Origin: Candidatus Methylomicrobium oryzae
Lineage (GTDB): Bacteria > Pseudomonadota > Gammaproteobacteria > Methylococcales > Methylomonadaceae
Direction of reading: 5' to 3'
NCBI RefSeq assembly: GCF_016745425.1
Contig: NZ_JAERVK010000010.1
Location: 104,064-168,063 of the forward strand
Length of the DNA: 64,000 nt
Part shown: in pieces, positions 1 through 10,091 of the stretch
Layout: each line of letters starts with the position of its first letter
Numbering within the stretch: position 1 is the stretch's first letter
The notes under the pieces: model-generated
The model's database searches: none
What the model was told of the DNA's origin: nothing
The model's input: the letters and a program-made list of their open reading frames with translations, nothing else
Translations under genes and position numbers: made by a program

Positions 1-597
1 CGTGTGTTTCTTTTTCAGGTCGAGTGCCGGCGCCTCTTCCAGTTCGTACACGGTCCCGTCGATCCGTGCGCGGATGAAGCCTTGCGCGCGGAGGTCTTCG
101 AGCAACTGGCTGTGCTCGCCTTTGCGTTCGCTGATTACCGGCGCGAGCAGCATCCAGCGCTGCTCCGGCGGCTGCGCCAGTACCTGATCGACCATCTGGC
201 TGATCGTCTGCGCTTCGAGCGAAACCTGATGTTCAGGACAGCGCGGCGTACCGGCGCGCGCGTAAAGCAGACGCAGATAATCGTATATTTCGGTGATCGT
301 GCCGACCGTCGAGCGCGGATTGTGCGAGGTCGATTTTTGTTCGATCGAGATCGCCGGCGACAGCCCTTCGATGTGGTCCACGTCCGGCTTTTCCATGATC
401 GCGAGAAACTGCCGGGCATAGGCGGACAATGATTCGACATACCGGCGCTGCCCTTCCGCATAGATCGTATCGAACGCCAGCGACGACTTGCCGGAGCCGG
501 ATAGACCGGTAATAACGATCAACTGATCACGGGGCAGGTCGAGGTCGATATTTTTCAGATTATGGGTACGGGCGCCGCGGATGCTAATGGTGTCCAT
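1..597 (-). CDS. uvrA: UvrA, excinuclease ABC subunit A (N-terminal 199 residues, cut by window edge)
   Basis: This is the ATPase subunit of the UvrABC nucleotide-excision repair complex, which scans DNA for bulky lesions and loads UvrB. Reading the minus strand from the ATG at 597 gives an open frame of 199 codons that runs off the window. The start reads [17 protein letters not shown], the canonical UvrA N-terminus. A Walker A motif GLSGSGKSS lies at residues 31-39, followed by the family-typical stretches [15 protein letters not shown] and [21 protein letters not shown]. The gene is divergent from the large locus starting at 1021. I looked for a LexA box (CTG-N10-CAG type) upstream and did not find a convincing one, although uvrA is SOS-regulated in many gammaproteobacteria. 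Confidence 0.96.
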   Translation of the reverse strand, partial: MDTISIRGARTHNLKNIDLDLPRDQLIVITGLSGSGKSSLAFDTIYAEGQRRYVESLSAYARQFLAIMEKPDVDHIEGLSPAISIEQKSTSHNPRSTVGTITEIYDYLRLLYARAGTPRCPEHQVSLEAQTISQMVDQVLAQPPEQRWMLLAPVISERKGEHSQLLEDLRAQGFIRARIDGTVYELEEAPALDLKKKHT

Positions 598-628
598 CAA
601 GAAATTCCGTGTGACTGGTCAGCCACAT

Positions 629-658
629 ACTATACGATCAAAGAGGGGCCAAATTCAA
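629..658 (-). promoter_or_regulatory. Candidate sigma-70 promoter of uvrA
   Basis: On the minus strand TTGAAT (658-653) and TATAGT (634-629) are separated by 18 bp, about 30 bp upstream of the uvrA start codon. It was recognised by eye from the hexamers only, and no operator was seen nearby. Confidence 0.35.
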
Positions 659-768
659 ACCGGGGAACAGCACGGAATTTCAAGGGCAATCGCCCCGATT
701 AAAATCGAGAAATTCTGTGCAATTCCAAATCATGCCCTAACCGTAGAGGTTGAGGCCTATAAAGAAGC

Positions 769-797
769 TTGACAATGTTCCGCCCTTATATTCTACT
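769..797 (+). promoter_or_regulatory. Candidate promoter for the giant surface-protein locus
   Basis: A perfect TTGACA (769-774) is followed after 17 bp by TCTACT (792-797). A second TATAAT (884-889) lacks a good -35. If the first is used, the transcript carries an untranslated leader of about 215 nt before the ATG at 1021. The 598-1020 gap otherwise shows no gene; the short open frame at 581-772 looks accidental. Confidence 0.45.
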
Positions 798-1020
798 GTT
801 AGAGTTAGTGCCAGAGGTGAAATAGATGGGGGCAGGTTGTAATATGAGCGGCTTGCATTGATTCTCTTGCTAATTCTGCTGAATATAATCATCTTTTTTT
901 GAGGTAAAAACCGATTAAGGCTGTTAGTTCTACTATGCCTTATTGGATTTTACCGAAAGTCGATTTCTTCCGCTGGACATCTCGCTACTTTATATCAGAC
1001 CTCTTGATCGGGCCAGCGTA

Positions 1021-4000
1021 ATGCCGAATTTCCTCAAATCGAACGATAAAAGAGTTGCCAAAATACGGACACGCCTTCTCTCCGGTCTGGTTGCCTTGCT
1101 GAGTGTTTCGCCATTAATGGCCGATAAATTCTATATTGCCACCAAAACCGACGGGAAGGTCGGCAATCTCGAATTCAAAAACGAAGATATTCTGCAGTTC
1201 GATACCTCCAAAAACGAATGGTCGGTTTTGTTCGACGGATCGGATGTGGGATTGGCCAATGAGCGAATCAACGGTTTTTATGTCGGGGACGATTATCTCC
1301 TGTTATCGCTTTCGAAAGCCGTAAAGTTGAATATTGGTGGAGAGAAAATCAGAGTTCGCGGTTCGGATATTCTGAAGTTCAACTGGGACTCGGATTCATC
1401 GCCTGGGGATAGCGAAACAAAAGGCTCCTTTGAATTATTCTTTGACGGTTCCGATGTAGGGTTGAAACGGAATATCGACGCCTTGACGTTAGATCCGGAC
1501 GGGAATCTTGTTTTCAGTCTCAACGGAATAAATAAATTACTTACGGCGCCAGGGCAGCTTTTTTCGGCTCGTAAGCAGGATCTCGTCCGATTTATTGGCA
1601 ATACCGGACCTGATACAAGCGGCTATTTCGAATTGCTGTTCGACGGCCGCAAGGCGGGTTTGGATCTGGCGAAAGAGCATATCGTCGGGGTCGATATCTA
1701 TGGCGAATTCCTGTATTTCTCAACTTGGGGTAAATTTAACGTTAATGACGTGAGCGGTCGGAATGGCGACATTCTGCGGTGCGATTTGGCTATGCCGATC
1801 CTGTCGTTACCGGTCGAGTCTTGCGAAAATCCGGAAGTGATTTTTAGGGGGGGAAACGCCGGATTGACTCCGGGAAAACTACAAGACTTCCAGATTGTAT
1901 TATCGCTCGACTTTGCCTTGAGCGCATCCGGCGTGGATGAAAATCAACCGGCAGGCACACTGGTCGGCGGCTTGGCCAGCACCGACCCGGACAGCGGCGA
2001 CACCTATACTTATACCTTGGTGGCCGGGACGGGCGATACCGATAACGGCGCCTTTACGATCGACGGCGACCAGCTGAAGACCGCGGCGGTGTTCGACTTC
2101 GAAGCCAAGGCCAGCTACAGCCTGCGGGTGCGCAGCACCGATAGCGGTGGCCGGCCGTTCGAAAAGACTTTGACCGTGACGGTGACCGATGTGAATGACG
2201 GTCCGGCGATGACCGCGGGTGGTACCCTGAATTATACCGAGAACGATCCGGCGACAGCGATCGATGCGTCTGTGACCGTTACCGATCAAGACAGCACGAA
2301 TCTGGCTGGCGCGACCGTTTCGCTCGGCAGCAACTTCCAAAGCGGTCAGGATCAGTTGGAGTTCGCCGATCAAAATGGCATCAGCGGCAGTTATGACGCG
2401 GACACCGGCATTTTGACGCTGAGCGGCAGCGCCACGCTGGCGCAATATCAGGCGGCATTGCGCAGCGTAGCCTATCGGAATGCCTCAGAGGCTCCGAACA
2501 CCACGGCGCGCACGGTGACCTGGACGGTCGACGACGGGACGGCGAACAGCGCCGGCGCCACCAGCACGATCACGATCATGCCGGTCAACGATGTACCGGC
2601 CGATCTTGTCTTGAGTTCGACAAACATTGTCGAAAACCAACCGGTGGGCACGGCGATCGGCACATTCACCAGCACCGACCCGGACAGCGGCGATACCCAT
2701 ACTTATACTCTGGTGGCCGGGGCGGGCGATACCGATAACGGCGCCTTTACGATCGACGGCGACCAGCTGAAGACCGCGGCGGTGTTCGACTTCGAAGCCA
2801 AGGCCAGCTACAGCCTGCGGGTGCGCAGCACCGACAGCGGCGGCCTGGGCTTCGAGAAAGTGCTGACGGTGACCGTCGGCAATGCGCCCGAGGCACCCAC
2901 CGCCCTGACCCTGTCGGCGGCCGAGGTGGACGAAAACCAACCGGCGGGCACGGCGATCGGCACATTCACCAGCATCGACCCGGACAGCGGCGATACCCAT
3001 ACTTATACTCTGGTGGCCGGGGCGGGCGATACCGATAACGGCGCCTTTACGATCGACGGCGACCAGCTGAAGACCGCGGCGGTGTTCGACTTCGAAGCCA
3101 AGGCCAGCTACAGCCTGCGGGTGAGCAGCACCGACAGCGACGGTCTGGCGGTGGAAAAAGTGCTGACGGTGACGGTGACCGACGTGAATGACCGTCCGAG
3201 CGTAACGGCGGGCGGTACTTTGAACTACAGCGAAAACGGTCCGGCAACCGCAATCGCGCCGACCCTAACCGTTACCGATCAAGACAGCACGAATCTGACT
3301 GGCGCGACCGTTTCGATCGGCAGCAACTTCCAAAGCGGTCAGGATGTGCTGACGTTCGTCAACCAAAACGGCATTACCGGCAGCTATGATGCGGGCACGG
3401 GCTTATTGACATTGACCGGAACCGCAACGCTGGCGAATTACCAAGCCGCTCTGCGTGATGTTAAGTATCAGAATACCTCGGATAAGCCGAATGCCGCGCT
3501 GCGTACGGTGATCTGGATGGCCAACGATGGGCTGGCAACCAGCGTAAGCGCCATTAGCACGATCAATGTCTCGCCGGTCAACGATGTGCCGGTGATCAGC
3601 GGCCAGACTGCGGTGAGCCTGGCGGAAGACGGCAACCGCGAGATCGTGCTGGCCGACCTGACCGTGACCGACCCGGACAATACCTATCCGGCCGACTTCA
3701 CGCTGACGGTGGGTGACGGTACCCATTACACCCATACCGGCAACACGATCACCCCCGATGCCAACTTTACCGGCACCTTGACCGTGCCGGTGGTGGTCAA
3801 TGACGGGACCGACAATTCCGGCAGCTTCAACCTGACGGTGACGGTCACCGCGGTCAACGATGTGCCGGTGATCAGCGGCCAGACTGCGGTGAGCCTGGCG
3901 GAAGACGGCAACCGCGAGATCGTGCTGGCCGACCTGACCGTGACCGACCCGGACAATACCTATCCGGCCGACTTCACGCTGACGGTGGGTGACGGTACCC

Positions 4001-7000
4001 ATTACACCCATACCGGCAACACGATCACCCCCGATGCCAACTTTACCGGCACCTTGACCGTGCCGGTGGTGGTCAATGACGGGACCGACAATTCCGGCAG
4101 CTTCAACCTGACGGTGACGGTCACCGCGGTCAACGATGTGCCGGTGGTCACTCCGGATACCTTTAGCCTAAGCGAAAACAGTTTGAACAGCAGCATCGTC
4201 GGGACAGTTGCTGCGTCCGACGTCGATCTTCCAGCACAGACGCTGACTTATGCAATCACTGCCGGTAACACGGGCGGCGCTTTTGCGATTGATCCGAGTT
4301 CCGGGCAAATCACCGTTGCGGACGGCAGCGCGCTGGATTTCGAGACGACGCCGAGTTTTCTGTTGACTGTGGAGGCGACCGATAACGGCAGTCCGAATCA
4401 GAGCGGCAGCGCCACAATTACGGTCAATTTGACCAATGTCAACGAACAGCCGACCGGTGTGGATGATACCGCAACCGTCGATGAAGGCAGTACGGTGACG
4501 GCGTTGACGACGCCATCGCTCGCAACCCGGGTTACCGCCAATGACACTGATCCGGATGCGGGCGATCTGCTTTTTGTGACCACGACGCCGGTATCGGGGC
4601 CGACTCATGCTTCGGCATTTACACTCAATGCCGATGGCAGCTTCAGTTATACGCACGACGGCAGTGAAACCACCACGGATAGTTTCGTCTACGAACTCTG
4701 CGACAGTGAGCCGCTCTGCGACACCGCAACAGTAACGATTACCATCAATTCGGTCAACGATGCGCCGGTGATCACTGATCTTGCAAGCGATACGTTGGCC
4801 TATTCTCAAAACGAACCGGCACGCGTAATCGACCAAGGCGACAACGCCGATGCTTCCGATGCCGATTCGGCTGATTTCGATACCGGCACGCTTACCCTTT
4901 CTTTGGTCGACGGTGTTGCCGGGGAAGATGAACTCGGCATTCGCAATCAAGGCGATGCCGCCGGCCAGATTGGCCTCGACGGCGCAAACGTCAAATATGG
5001 CGGCGTAGTCATCGGCACTTTTAGCGGTGGCACCGGAGGCGTCGAGCTCGTTGTCACTTTCGATGCCGACGCCGACGCCGCTGCGGTGAGCGCACTGCTG
5101 CGCAACATTACCTACCGCAACAGCAACGCCTTATCGCCGGATCTCAACAATCGCACGGCGCATTTCGTGCTGACGGACGGCGACGGCGCGACGAGTGCTG
5201 CAGCCGACGCTACCATTACCGTTTCTCCCAATACCCCGCCTGAGCTGACGGCGAGCGGAGCGAGCCCGTCCTTTACGGAAGACGGCGGCGCCGTGGTGGT
5301 GGACAGCGGTCTTACCGTGACGGACACCAACGACACCGATTTGGAATCGGCTACCGTCACGATCGGTAACCTCCTGGATAGCGGCAACGAGACGCTCGCG
5401 GTAGACACGACGGGAACTTCCATCACCGCTTCCTATAGCGCTCCGACTTTGACGTTGACAGGAACCGATACGGTGGCCCACTATCAACAGGTGCTGCGGA
5501 GCGTGACTTACGACAACGGGTCGCAAAACCCCGATTCGACCGCGCGCACGATCGATTTCAAGGCAAATGACGGATCGATCGACAGCAATACGATAACCAG
5601 GACCTTGACAGTGACCAGCGTCAACGACGCGCCAAGCCTGACCGCCGTTAATCCGCCGACTGTATCGGAAGATGCGGGGCTGCAGACAGTCAACAATTGG
5701 GCGACATTTAACGCGGGTACCGACGAGTCCGGTCAATCCGTGGTGAGTTACACCGTAAGCGATGTCTCCAACTCGGCATTGTTCAGTACGCCTCCGGCGG
5801 TGGCGGCGGACGGCACCCTGACCTATACGCCGGCAGGAAACGCCAGCGGCACTTCGACCTTTAAGGTGGTCGTGCAGGATAATGGCGGCACGGCGAACGG
5901 CGGAGCCGATACTTCGGCGGCGCAGACCTTTACGATCACTGTTAATTCGGTAAACGATGCGCCTTCATTCGTCAAAGGGAGCGATCAAACCGTCAACGAA
6001 GACGCCGGTTTGGTGACGGTAAACGGGTGGGCCGCTTCCATCTCGCCCGGTCCGGGCGAGACGGGACAGACGGTCGATTTCGTGATCGACAGCAACGATA
6101 ATCCGTCGCTCTTTTCGACCGCGCCTGCGGTAGCGTCCAACGGTACTTTAACCTTCACTCCGGCTGCGGATCAGAATGGGGTTGCGCACATTTCCTTGCA
6201 CGTCCATGATGACGGCGGCACGGCGAACGGCGGCGACGATACCTCCGATACGGCAAATTTCACGATCACGGTAAACGCAGTCAACGATCCGCCACAGGTG
6301 GAGGCGCCTGGGCCCTATACCGCGACCGGCAACGTATCGGTTTCGGTGGCGGCGCCCGGCTTGCTCACGACCGTCAGCGATCCGGCGGACGGCGCCGGCG
6401 CATCGCCGTTCACAATCAACAGCGCTTCTTTCACTTCGGCTCAAGGCGGCAGCGTTTCAGTAGATACCGGCACGGGCGCTTTCACTTATAATCCGCCGGC
6501 CGGCTACGAAGGGGCGGACAGCTTTACCTATCAAGTCTGCGACAGCGGCGTGGGTTTACCTGCCAGCGCTTGTACATCGGCGACGGTCAACTTTACCGTT
6601 AGCGGCATGGTCTGGTTCATCGATAACACGGCCGCTGCCGGAGGCGACGGGCGGTTGAGCAATCCGTTCAACACGCTGGCGGCGTTCCAGGCCGTCAACG
6701 ACGGCACCGGCAACCATCCGGCAGCCGGCGATAATATTTTCCTGTACGAGAGTGCTTCGTCCTACACCGGGCCGGTGACGCTGCTGAATAACCAAAAATT
6801 GCTCGGGCAGGATGCGACCTCCGACCTGGCGACGATGGCCGGCATTACGCTGGCTCCGAACAGCGCCGCTTTGCCTGTATCGAACAGCGGCAACGGCACG
6901 ACTGTCAGCATTACCAGCGCTTCGGATGCGATCCGTATCAGCCAGGGGGGGAGCAATACTCTCCGCGGCTTCACGATCGGCAATGTTACCGCCGCTGGCA

Positions 7001-9036
7001 CCGGCATCAACATGAACACCGGTGCTACCAGCTTCGGTACGGTGACAGTTTTGGACGCCGCGATCAATACCAATGGTCGTGCGCTGAATCTGGCCAGCGG
7101 AACGCTCAACGCCACGTTCGCCGGTCTCACCTCGACCGGGGGAGCCAACAATATCAATCTGACCGGCATTGCAGGAACCAGCAATTTCGGCTCGGGTGCG
7201 TTGTCCGGGGCGAGCGGAACGGCGTTCAACCTCGACGGCGGTGCCGGTTCGATCACTTATGGCGGCACCGTGACCAATACCGCGGCGGCGCGCTTGGTCA
7301 ATATTGTTAATAAAAGCGCTGGCGGCGTGACCTTGTCAGGCAATCTGAGCGGCACAGGCAGCAGCACCGGGATCAATGTAAAGGACAACACGACGAACGG
7401 AACGATCGCATTCAGCGGCGCGAGCAAGACACTGACAACCGGAGCGAGTGCTGCCGTGACCCTGGATAACAACGATTCGGCGACGATCAACTTCAGCGGC
7501 GGCCTTACAGTCACGACGACCAGCGGCGCAGGTTTCAATGCGATCAATGGCGCTACAGCGATTAACGTGACCGGTAGCGGCAATACGCTCGCCTCGACGA
7601 CCGGTATCGCGCTGAATGTCAGCAATTCGACGATCGGCGGCTCGGGATTGACGTTCCAGAGCATTAGCTCGAACGGCGCTGCGAACGGCATTGCATTGAA
7701 CAATACCGGCTCGAACGGCGGTCTGACCGTCTCCGGCACCGGTTCGGCGGGCAGCGGCGGAACGATTCAGAATGGGAGCACTGGCATCAGTTTAACCAAT
7801 ACTCGCAATATTTCCCTGACCCGAATGCAGCTGAACGGTTTCTCAGATTTCGCGATTCGCGGTTCATCGGTCGTGGACTTTATGCTAGATAATTCGGTAA
7901 TCAACGGCGTTAACGGCAATGATGCTGCCGCGGACGAAGGCAGTGTGCGTTTTACCGGATTGACCGGTTCGGCGACGATTTCGAATAGTAATATCAGCGG
8001 AGGTTTCGAAGATAACTTCAAAGTCGTAAACACCAGCGGGACGTTGGACCGCCTGACGTTCACCAGCACCACGATCGGTGCCAACAGTACGACCGACGGC
8101 AATGACGGTATCGGTATCGAATCGCAAGGCGCCGGTACTGTGCTGAATGTGACGGTGCAGAACAGTACCTTTACTTCCGCTCGTGGCGATTTGTTCCAGC
8201 TCAACGTGATCGGCAACAGTACCGCCGATCTGGTTTTCACGGGTAACACCTTGTCGAATAACCATTCGGCCATCGCGACAGGCGGCGGCGGGGTGACAAT
8301 TTCCGGCGGGGACAATACCGGAGCCGGTGCCAATTTGACCTCGAACATCAGCAACAATACCTTCCGCGATGCGCTCGGGCATGCGATCCTGTTCGTCAAA
8401 TCCACCGATCCGGGAACGTTCAAAGCGACTTTCAACAGTAACCAGATCGGCGTGGCGGGAGTAGCGAATTCCGGTTCGCTCGAGGGTTCGGGATTAAAAG
8501 TACAGAATGCCGGACTGGGCGCTGTAACCGTGGCCGTCACCAACAATCAGATCCGCCAGTACAATAATTTCGGCATCGAATTATTGACCGGCGGCGGCGC
8601 TACGGCGCTTTCCGGCGAGCTGAATTCCACGATTACGGGTAATACGATCGCCAATCCAGGGACCAACTCCTCTGCGGCTGCGATTGCCAAGAACGGCATT
8701 CATCTCAATGCCGGCACGGTTTCGGGCGATACTTACGAGATATGCCTCGACGCCGGCGGCAGCGGTGCGCTTCAGAACTCGCTATCGAACTCGGGCGCGC
8801 CGAACGATTCCGCGGCTGGCGGCGAGGATATCCGGTTGCGGCAACGCCAAGACACTACGGTTCTGCTGCGTGGATATACGGGTAGCGCAAACGACAACAC
8901 GGCGGTTCAGAACTATATTATCGCGCGCAACGGCGGTGATGGAGCGCCGTCGGCGATTGCGTCGAACCAAGCGTCGACAGGGTCGGACGGCTTCTTTAAT
9001 ACGCCTGGATCCGGCGGGGCGTGTCCTTTACCTTAA
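1021..9036 (+). CDS. Giant secreted cadherin-like / right-handed beta-helix repeat protein (2671 aa)
   Basis: This is a very large predicted exported protein, probably a surface adhesin or matrix protein. I chose the ATG at 1021 because it gives a basic n-region (NDKRVAKIRTR) and a hydrophobic core ending at PLMA, a plausible signal-peptidase site; the frame stays open back to a TTG at 943. Residues 27 to about 300 hold three or four repeats of an ILxFD...FDGSDVGL pattern. From about 300 to 1860 there are many cadherin-like and Ig-like modules (ENQPAGT...DPDSGDT, VNDVPVISG, DNGGTANGG). From about 1862, starting WFIDNTAAAGGDG, the sequence becomes Gly/Asn/Thr-rich beta-helix repeats to the C-terminus GGACPLP. 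No outer-membrane barrel, LPXTG motif or RTX nonapeptides are visible, so the export route is unknown. It is followed closely by three tail-collar genes. Confidence 0.8.
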   Translation: MPNFLKSNDKRVAKIRTRLLSGLVALLSVSPLMADKFYIATKTDGKVGNLEFKNEDILQFDTSKNEWSVLFDGSDVGLANERINGFYVGDDYLLLSLSKAVKLNIGGEKIRVRGSDILKFNWDSDSSPGDSETKGSFELFFDGSDVGLKRNIDALTLDPDGNLVFSLNGINKLLTAPGQLFSARKQDLVRFIGNTGPDTSGYFELLFDGRKAGLDLAKEHIVGVDIYGEFLYFSTWGKFNVNDVSGRNGDILRCDLAMPILSLPVESCENPEVIFRGGNAGLTPGKLQDFQIVLSLDFALSASGVDENQPAGTLVGGLASTDPDSGDTYTYTLVAGTGDTDNGAFTIDGDQLKTAAVFDFEAKASYSLRVRSTDSGGRPFEKTLTVTVTDVNDGPAMTAGGTLNYTENDPATAIDASVTVTDQDSTNLAGATVSLGSNFQSGQDQLEFADQNGISGSYDADTGILTLSGSATLAQYQAALRSVAYRNASEAPNTTARTVTWTVDDGTANSAGATSTITIMPVNDVPADLVLSSTNIVENQPVGTAIGTFTSTDPDSGDTHTYTLVAGAGDTDNGAFTIDGDQLKTAAVFDFEAKASYSLRVRSTDSGGLGFEKVLTVTVGNAPEAPTALTLSAAEVDENQPAGTAIGTFTSIDPDSGDTHTYTLVAGAGDTDNGAFTIDGDQLKTAAVFDFEAKASYSLRVSSTDSDGLAVEKVLTVTVTDVNDRPSVTAGGTLNYSENGPATAIAPTLTVTDQDSTNLTGATVSIGSNFQSGQDVLTFVNQNGITGSYDAGTGLLTLTGTATLANYQAALRDVKYQNTSDKPNAALRTVIWMANDGLATSVSAISTINVSPVNDVPVISGQTAVSLAEDGNREIVLADLTVTDPDNTYPADFTLTVGDGTHYTHTGNTITPDANFTGTLTVPVVVNDGTDNSGSFNLTVTVTAVNDVPVISGQTAVSLAEDGNREIVLADLTVTDPDNTYPADFTLTVGDGTHYTHTGNTITPDANFTGTLTVPVVVNDGTDNSGSFNLTVTVTAVNDVPVVTPDTFSLSENSLNSSIVGTVAASDVDLPAQTLTYAITAGNTGGAFAIDPSSGQITVADGSALDFETTPSFLLTVEATDNGSPNQSGSATITVNLTNVNEQPTGVDDTATVDEGSTVTALTTPSLATRVTANDTDPDAGDLLFVTTTPVSGPTHASAFTLNADGSFSYTHDGSETTTDSFVYELCDSEPLCDTATVTITINSVNDAPVITDLASDTLAYSQNEPARVIDQGDNADASDADSADFDTGTLTLSLVDGVAGEDELGIRNQGDAAGQIGLDGANVKYGGVVIGTFSGGTGGVELVVTFDADADAAAVSALLRNITYRNSNALSPDLNNRTAHFVLTDGDGATSAAADATITVSPNTPPELTASGASPSFTEDGGAVVVDSGLTVTDTNDTDLESATVTIGNLLDSGNETLAVDTTGTSITASYSAPTLTLTGTDTVAHYQQVLRSVTYDNGSQNPDSTARTIDFKANDGSIDSNTITRTLTVTSVNDAPSLTAVNPPTVSEDAGLQTVNNWATFNAGTDESGQSVVSYTVSDVSNSALFSTPPAVAADGTLTYTPAGNASGTSTFKVVVQDNGGTANGGADTSAAQTFTITVNSVNDAPSFVKGSDQTVNEDAGLVTVNGWAASISPGPGETGQTVDFVIDSNDNPSLFSTAPAVASNGTLTFTPAADQNGVAHISLHVHDDGGTANGGDDTSDTANFTITVNAVNDPPQVEAPGPYTATGNVSVSVAAPGLLTTVSDPADGAGASPFTINSASFTSAQGGSVSVDTGTGAFTYNPPAGYEGADSFTYQVCDSGVGLPASACTSATVNFTVSGMVWFIDNTAAAGGDGRLSNPFNTLAAFQAVNDGTGNHPAAGDNIFLYESASSYTGPVTLLNNQKLLGQDATSDLATMAGITLAPNSAALPVSNSGNGTTVSITSASDAIRISQGGSNTLRGFTIGNVTAAGTGINMNTGATSFGTVTVLDAAINTNGRALNLASGTLNATFAGLTSTGGANNINLTGIAGTSNFGSGALSGASGTAFNLDGGAGSITYGGTVTNTAAARLVNIVNKSAGGVTLSGNLSGTGSSTGINVKDNTTNGTIAFSGASKTLTTGASAAVTLDNNDSATINFSGGLTVTTTSGAGFNAINGATAINVTGSGNTLASTTGIALNVSNSTIGGSGLTFQSISSNGAANGIALNNTGSNGGLTVSGTGSAGSGGTIQNGSTGISLTNTRNISLTRMQLNGFSDFAIRGSSVVDFMLDNSVINGVNGNDAAADEGSVRFTGLTGSATISNSNISGGFEDNFKVVNTSGTLDRLTFTSTTIGANSTTDGNDGIGIESQGAGTVLNVTVQNSTFTSARGDLFQLNVIGNSTADLVFTGNTLSNNHSAIATGGGGVTISGGDNTGAGANLTSNISNNTFRDALGHAILFVKSTDPGTFKATFNSNQIGVAGVANSGSLEGSGLKVQNAGLGAVTVAVTNNQIRQYNNFGIELLTGGGATALSGELNSTITGNTIANPGTNSSAAAIAKNGIHLNAGTVSGDTYEICLDAGGSGALQNSLSNSGAPNDSAAGGEDIRLRQRQDTTVLLRGYTGSANDNTAVQNYIIARNGGDGAPSAIASNQASTGSDGFFNTPGSGGACPLP
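1939..3140 (+). repeat. Three near-identical cadherin-module repeats at DNA level
   Basis: Copies begin at about 1939, 2632 and 2932 (GAAAA[CT]CAACCGG) and encode ENQPxGT...FTIDGDQLKT...SYSLRVRSTDS. Copies two and three are exactly 300 bp apart and differ at only a few positions over about 210 bp. Copy one is almost identical in its central 100 bp. High nucleotide identity points to recent duplication or gene conversion. Confidence 0.85.
3577..4128 (+). repeat. Perfect 276-bp tandem duplication inside the giant protein
   Basis: Two consecutive 276-bp units (3577-3852 and 3853-4128) are identical in every base I compared. Each encodes a 92-residue module that starts VNDVPVISGQTAVSLAEDG and ends NLTVTVTA. 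The unit length is a multiple of three, so the frame is preserved. A third partial match (VNDVPV) begins at 4129. Confidence 0.9.
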
Positions 9037-9068
9037 CCCTTATTCAATTTAACCAGAGAGGAGAAATC

Positions 9069-9569
9069 ATGGCCGAACCGTTTTTAAGTGAAATCCGCTT
9101 GATGAGCTTTGGGTTTGCCCCCAAAGGCTGGGCTCTGTGCAATGGCCAGCTCTTGCCGATCAACCAGAACCAGGCGCTGTTTTCATTGTTGGGCACAACT
9201 TACGGGGGAGACGGGCGGGTAAACTTTGCACTTCCCGATCTCAGGGGGCGGGTGCCGATTCATATGGGCAGCGGCCATACGCTTGGCGAAAGGGCCGGCG
9301 AACAAGCCCATACGCTGACCCTTGCCGAAATGCCGACCCATACGCATCCGCTTGCGGTTTCCACAGCGGCTTCCGGCGGTAATGTAAACCCGTCAGGGAG
9401 GGTGCTCGGCGGCGCCAACAATGCCTATCACGCAGCCGGCAATCTGACGGCCTTGGAGCCGGGTTCGGTAACGAATACGGGTGGCAGTCAGGCGCATTTG
9501 AACATGCAGCCGTTCTTGACGCTCAATTTTTCCATCGCGCTTCAGGGTATTTTCCCTTCCCAAACCTAG
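9069..9569 (+). CDS. Phage tail-collar domain protein (MdpB-like), copy 1
   Basis: This 166-residue protein is of the tail-collar family, also called microcystin-dependent protein in cyanobacteria. The N-terminal half has the family signature: EIRLMSFGFAPKGWALCNGQ, then LLGTTYGGDG and ALPDLRGRVPIHMG. The ATG at 9069 follows a strong GAGAGGAGAAATC ribosome site; an in-frame upstream start at 9021 would overlap the preceding gene and is less likely. The Thr/His-rich TLAEMPTHTHPL and the C-terminal FLTLNFSIALQGIFPSQT recur in the next two genes. Phage homologues sit at the tail tip or fibre. In chromosomal clusters without other phage genes, as here, the function is unknown. It starts 33 bp after the giant gene, so it is probably co-transcribed. 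Confidence 0.88.
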   Translation: MAEPFLSEIRLMSFGFAPKGWALCNGQLLPINQNQALFSLLGTTYGGDGRVNFALPDLRGRVPIHMGSGHTLGERAGEQAHTLTLAEMPTHTHPLAVSTAASGGNVNPSGRVLGGANNAYHAAGNLTALEPGSVTNTGGSQAHLNMQPFLTLNFSIALQGIFPSQT

Positions 9570-9578
9570 GAGAGATCT

Positions 9579-10082
9579 ATGGCACAACCTTATGTCGGTG
9601 AAATCCGCATATTTGCGGGCAATTTCGCCCCGGCCGGCTGGATGTTCTGCGAAGGGCAGTTGCTGCCTATTTCGGAGAACGAAACGCTTTTCACTCTGAT
9701 CGGGACGACTTACGGCGGCGACGGCGAATCTACGTTCGCGTTGCCGGATCTGCGCGGCCGGCTTCCTCTGCATCAGGGAAATGGCTTTATTCTGGCGGAG
9801 ACAGGCGGAGCGGAGGAAATCACCCTGACAGTACAGCAGATTCCGGCACATACCCATCCGCTTTTGGCGGCGGGCGTAGCCGGGGACCAGATCAGCCCTT
9901 CAGGGGCTCTGCCTGCCAATTCCTTCAATGTTACGCCGTATATCAATGACGCACCGAACGGAAATATGAGCGCGAACGCGATTACAACTGTCGGAGGAAG
10001 CCAGCCGCACACCAATTTTCAACCTTATTTGTGTGTCGATTTTATCATTTCTTTATTCGGGATTTTCCCGTCGCAGACTTAG
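9579..10082 (+). CDS. Phage tail-collar domain protein (MdpB-like), copy 2
   Basis: This 167-residue protein has the same architecture as its neighbours: GEIRIFAGNFAPAGWMFCEGQ at the start, LIGTTYGGDG, ALPDLRGRLPLHQG, QIPAHTHPLL and a C-terminus LFGIFPSQT. It starts 9 bp after the stop of copy 1, with AGGAGAG upstream of the ATG. The tandem arrangement and shared ends indicate duplication within the locus, but the middle section (SALPANSFNVTPYIN) has diverged, so the copies are not redundant at sequence level. No signal peptide or membrane segment is seen, so a phage-type assembly or export route would be needed to reach the surface. Confidence 0.88.
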   Translation: MAQPYVGEIRIFAGNFAPAGWMFCEGQLLPISENETLFTLIGTTYGGDGESTFALPDLRGRLPLHQGNGFILAETGGAEEITLTVQQIPAHTHPLLAAGVAGDQISPSGALPANSFNVTPYINDAPNGNMSANAITTVGGSQPHTNFQPYLCVDFIISLFGIFPSQT

Positions 10083-10091
10083 GAGCCGAAA

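Noticed and set aside
598..660. LexA (SOS) box upstream of uvrA
   Set aside because: No CTGT-N8-ACAG-like sequence at a sensible distance from the start.
581..772. 63-codon open frame between uvrA and the giant gene
   Set aside because: No ribosome site, overlaps the uvrA start and promoter, unrecognisable product.
1939..4128. Possible CRISPR-like regular repeats
   Set aside because: Repeats are 276-300 bp, coding and in frame; no short repeat-spacer pattern exists anywhere in the window.
4168..8546. Several long antisense open frames across the giant gene (4168-4950, 6762-7739, 7767-8546)
   Set aside because: They mirror biased Thr/Gly/Asn codons of the sense gene and have no family features.
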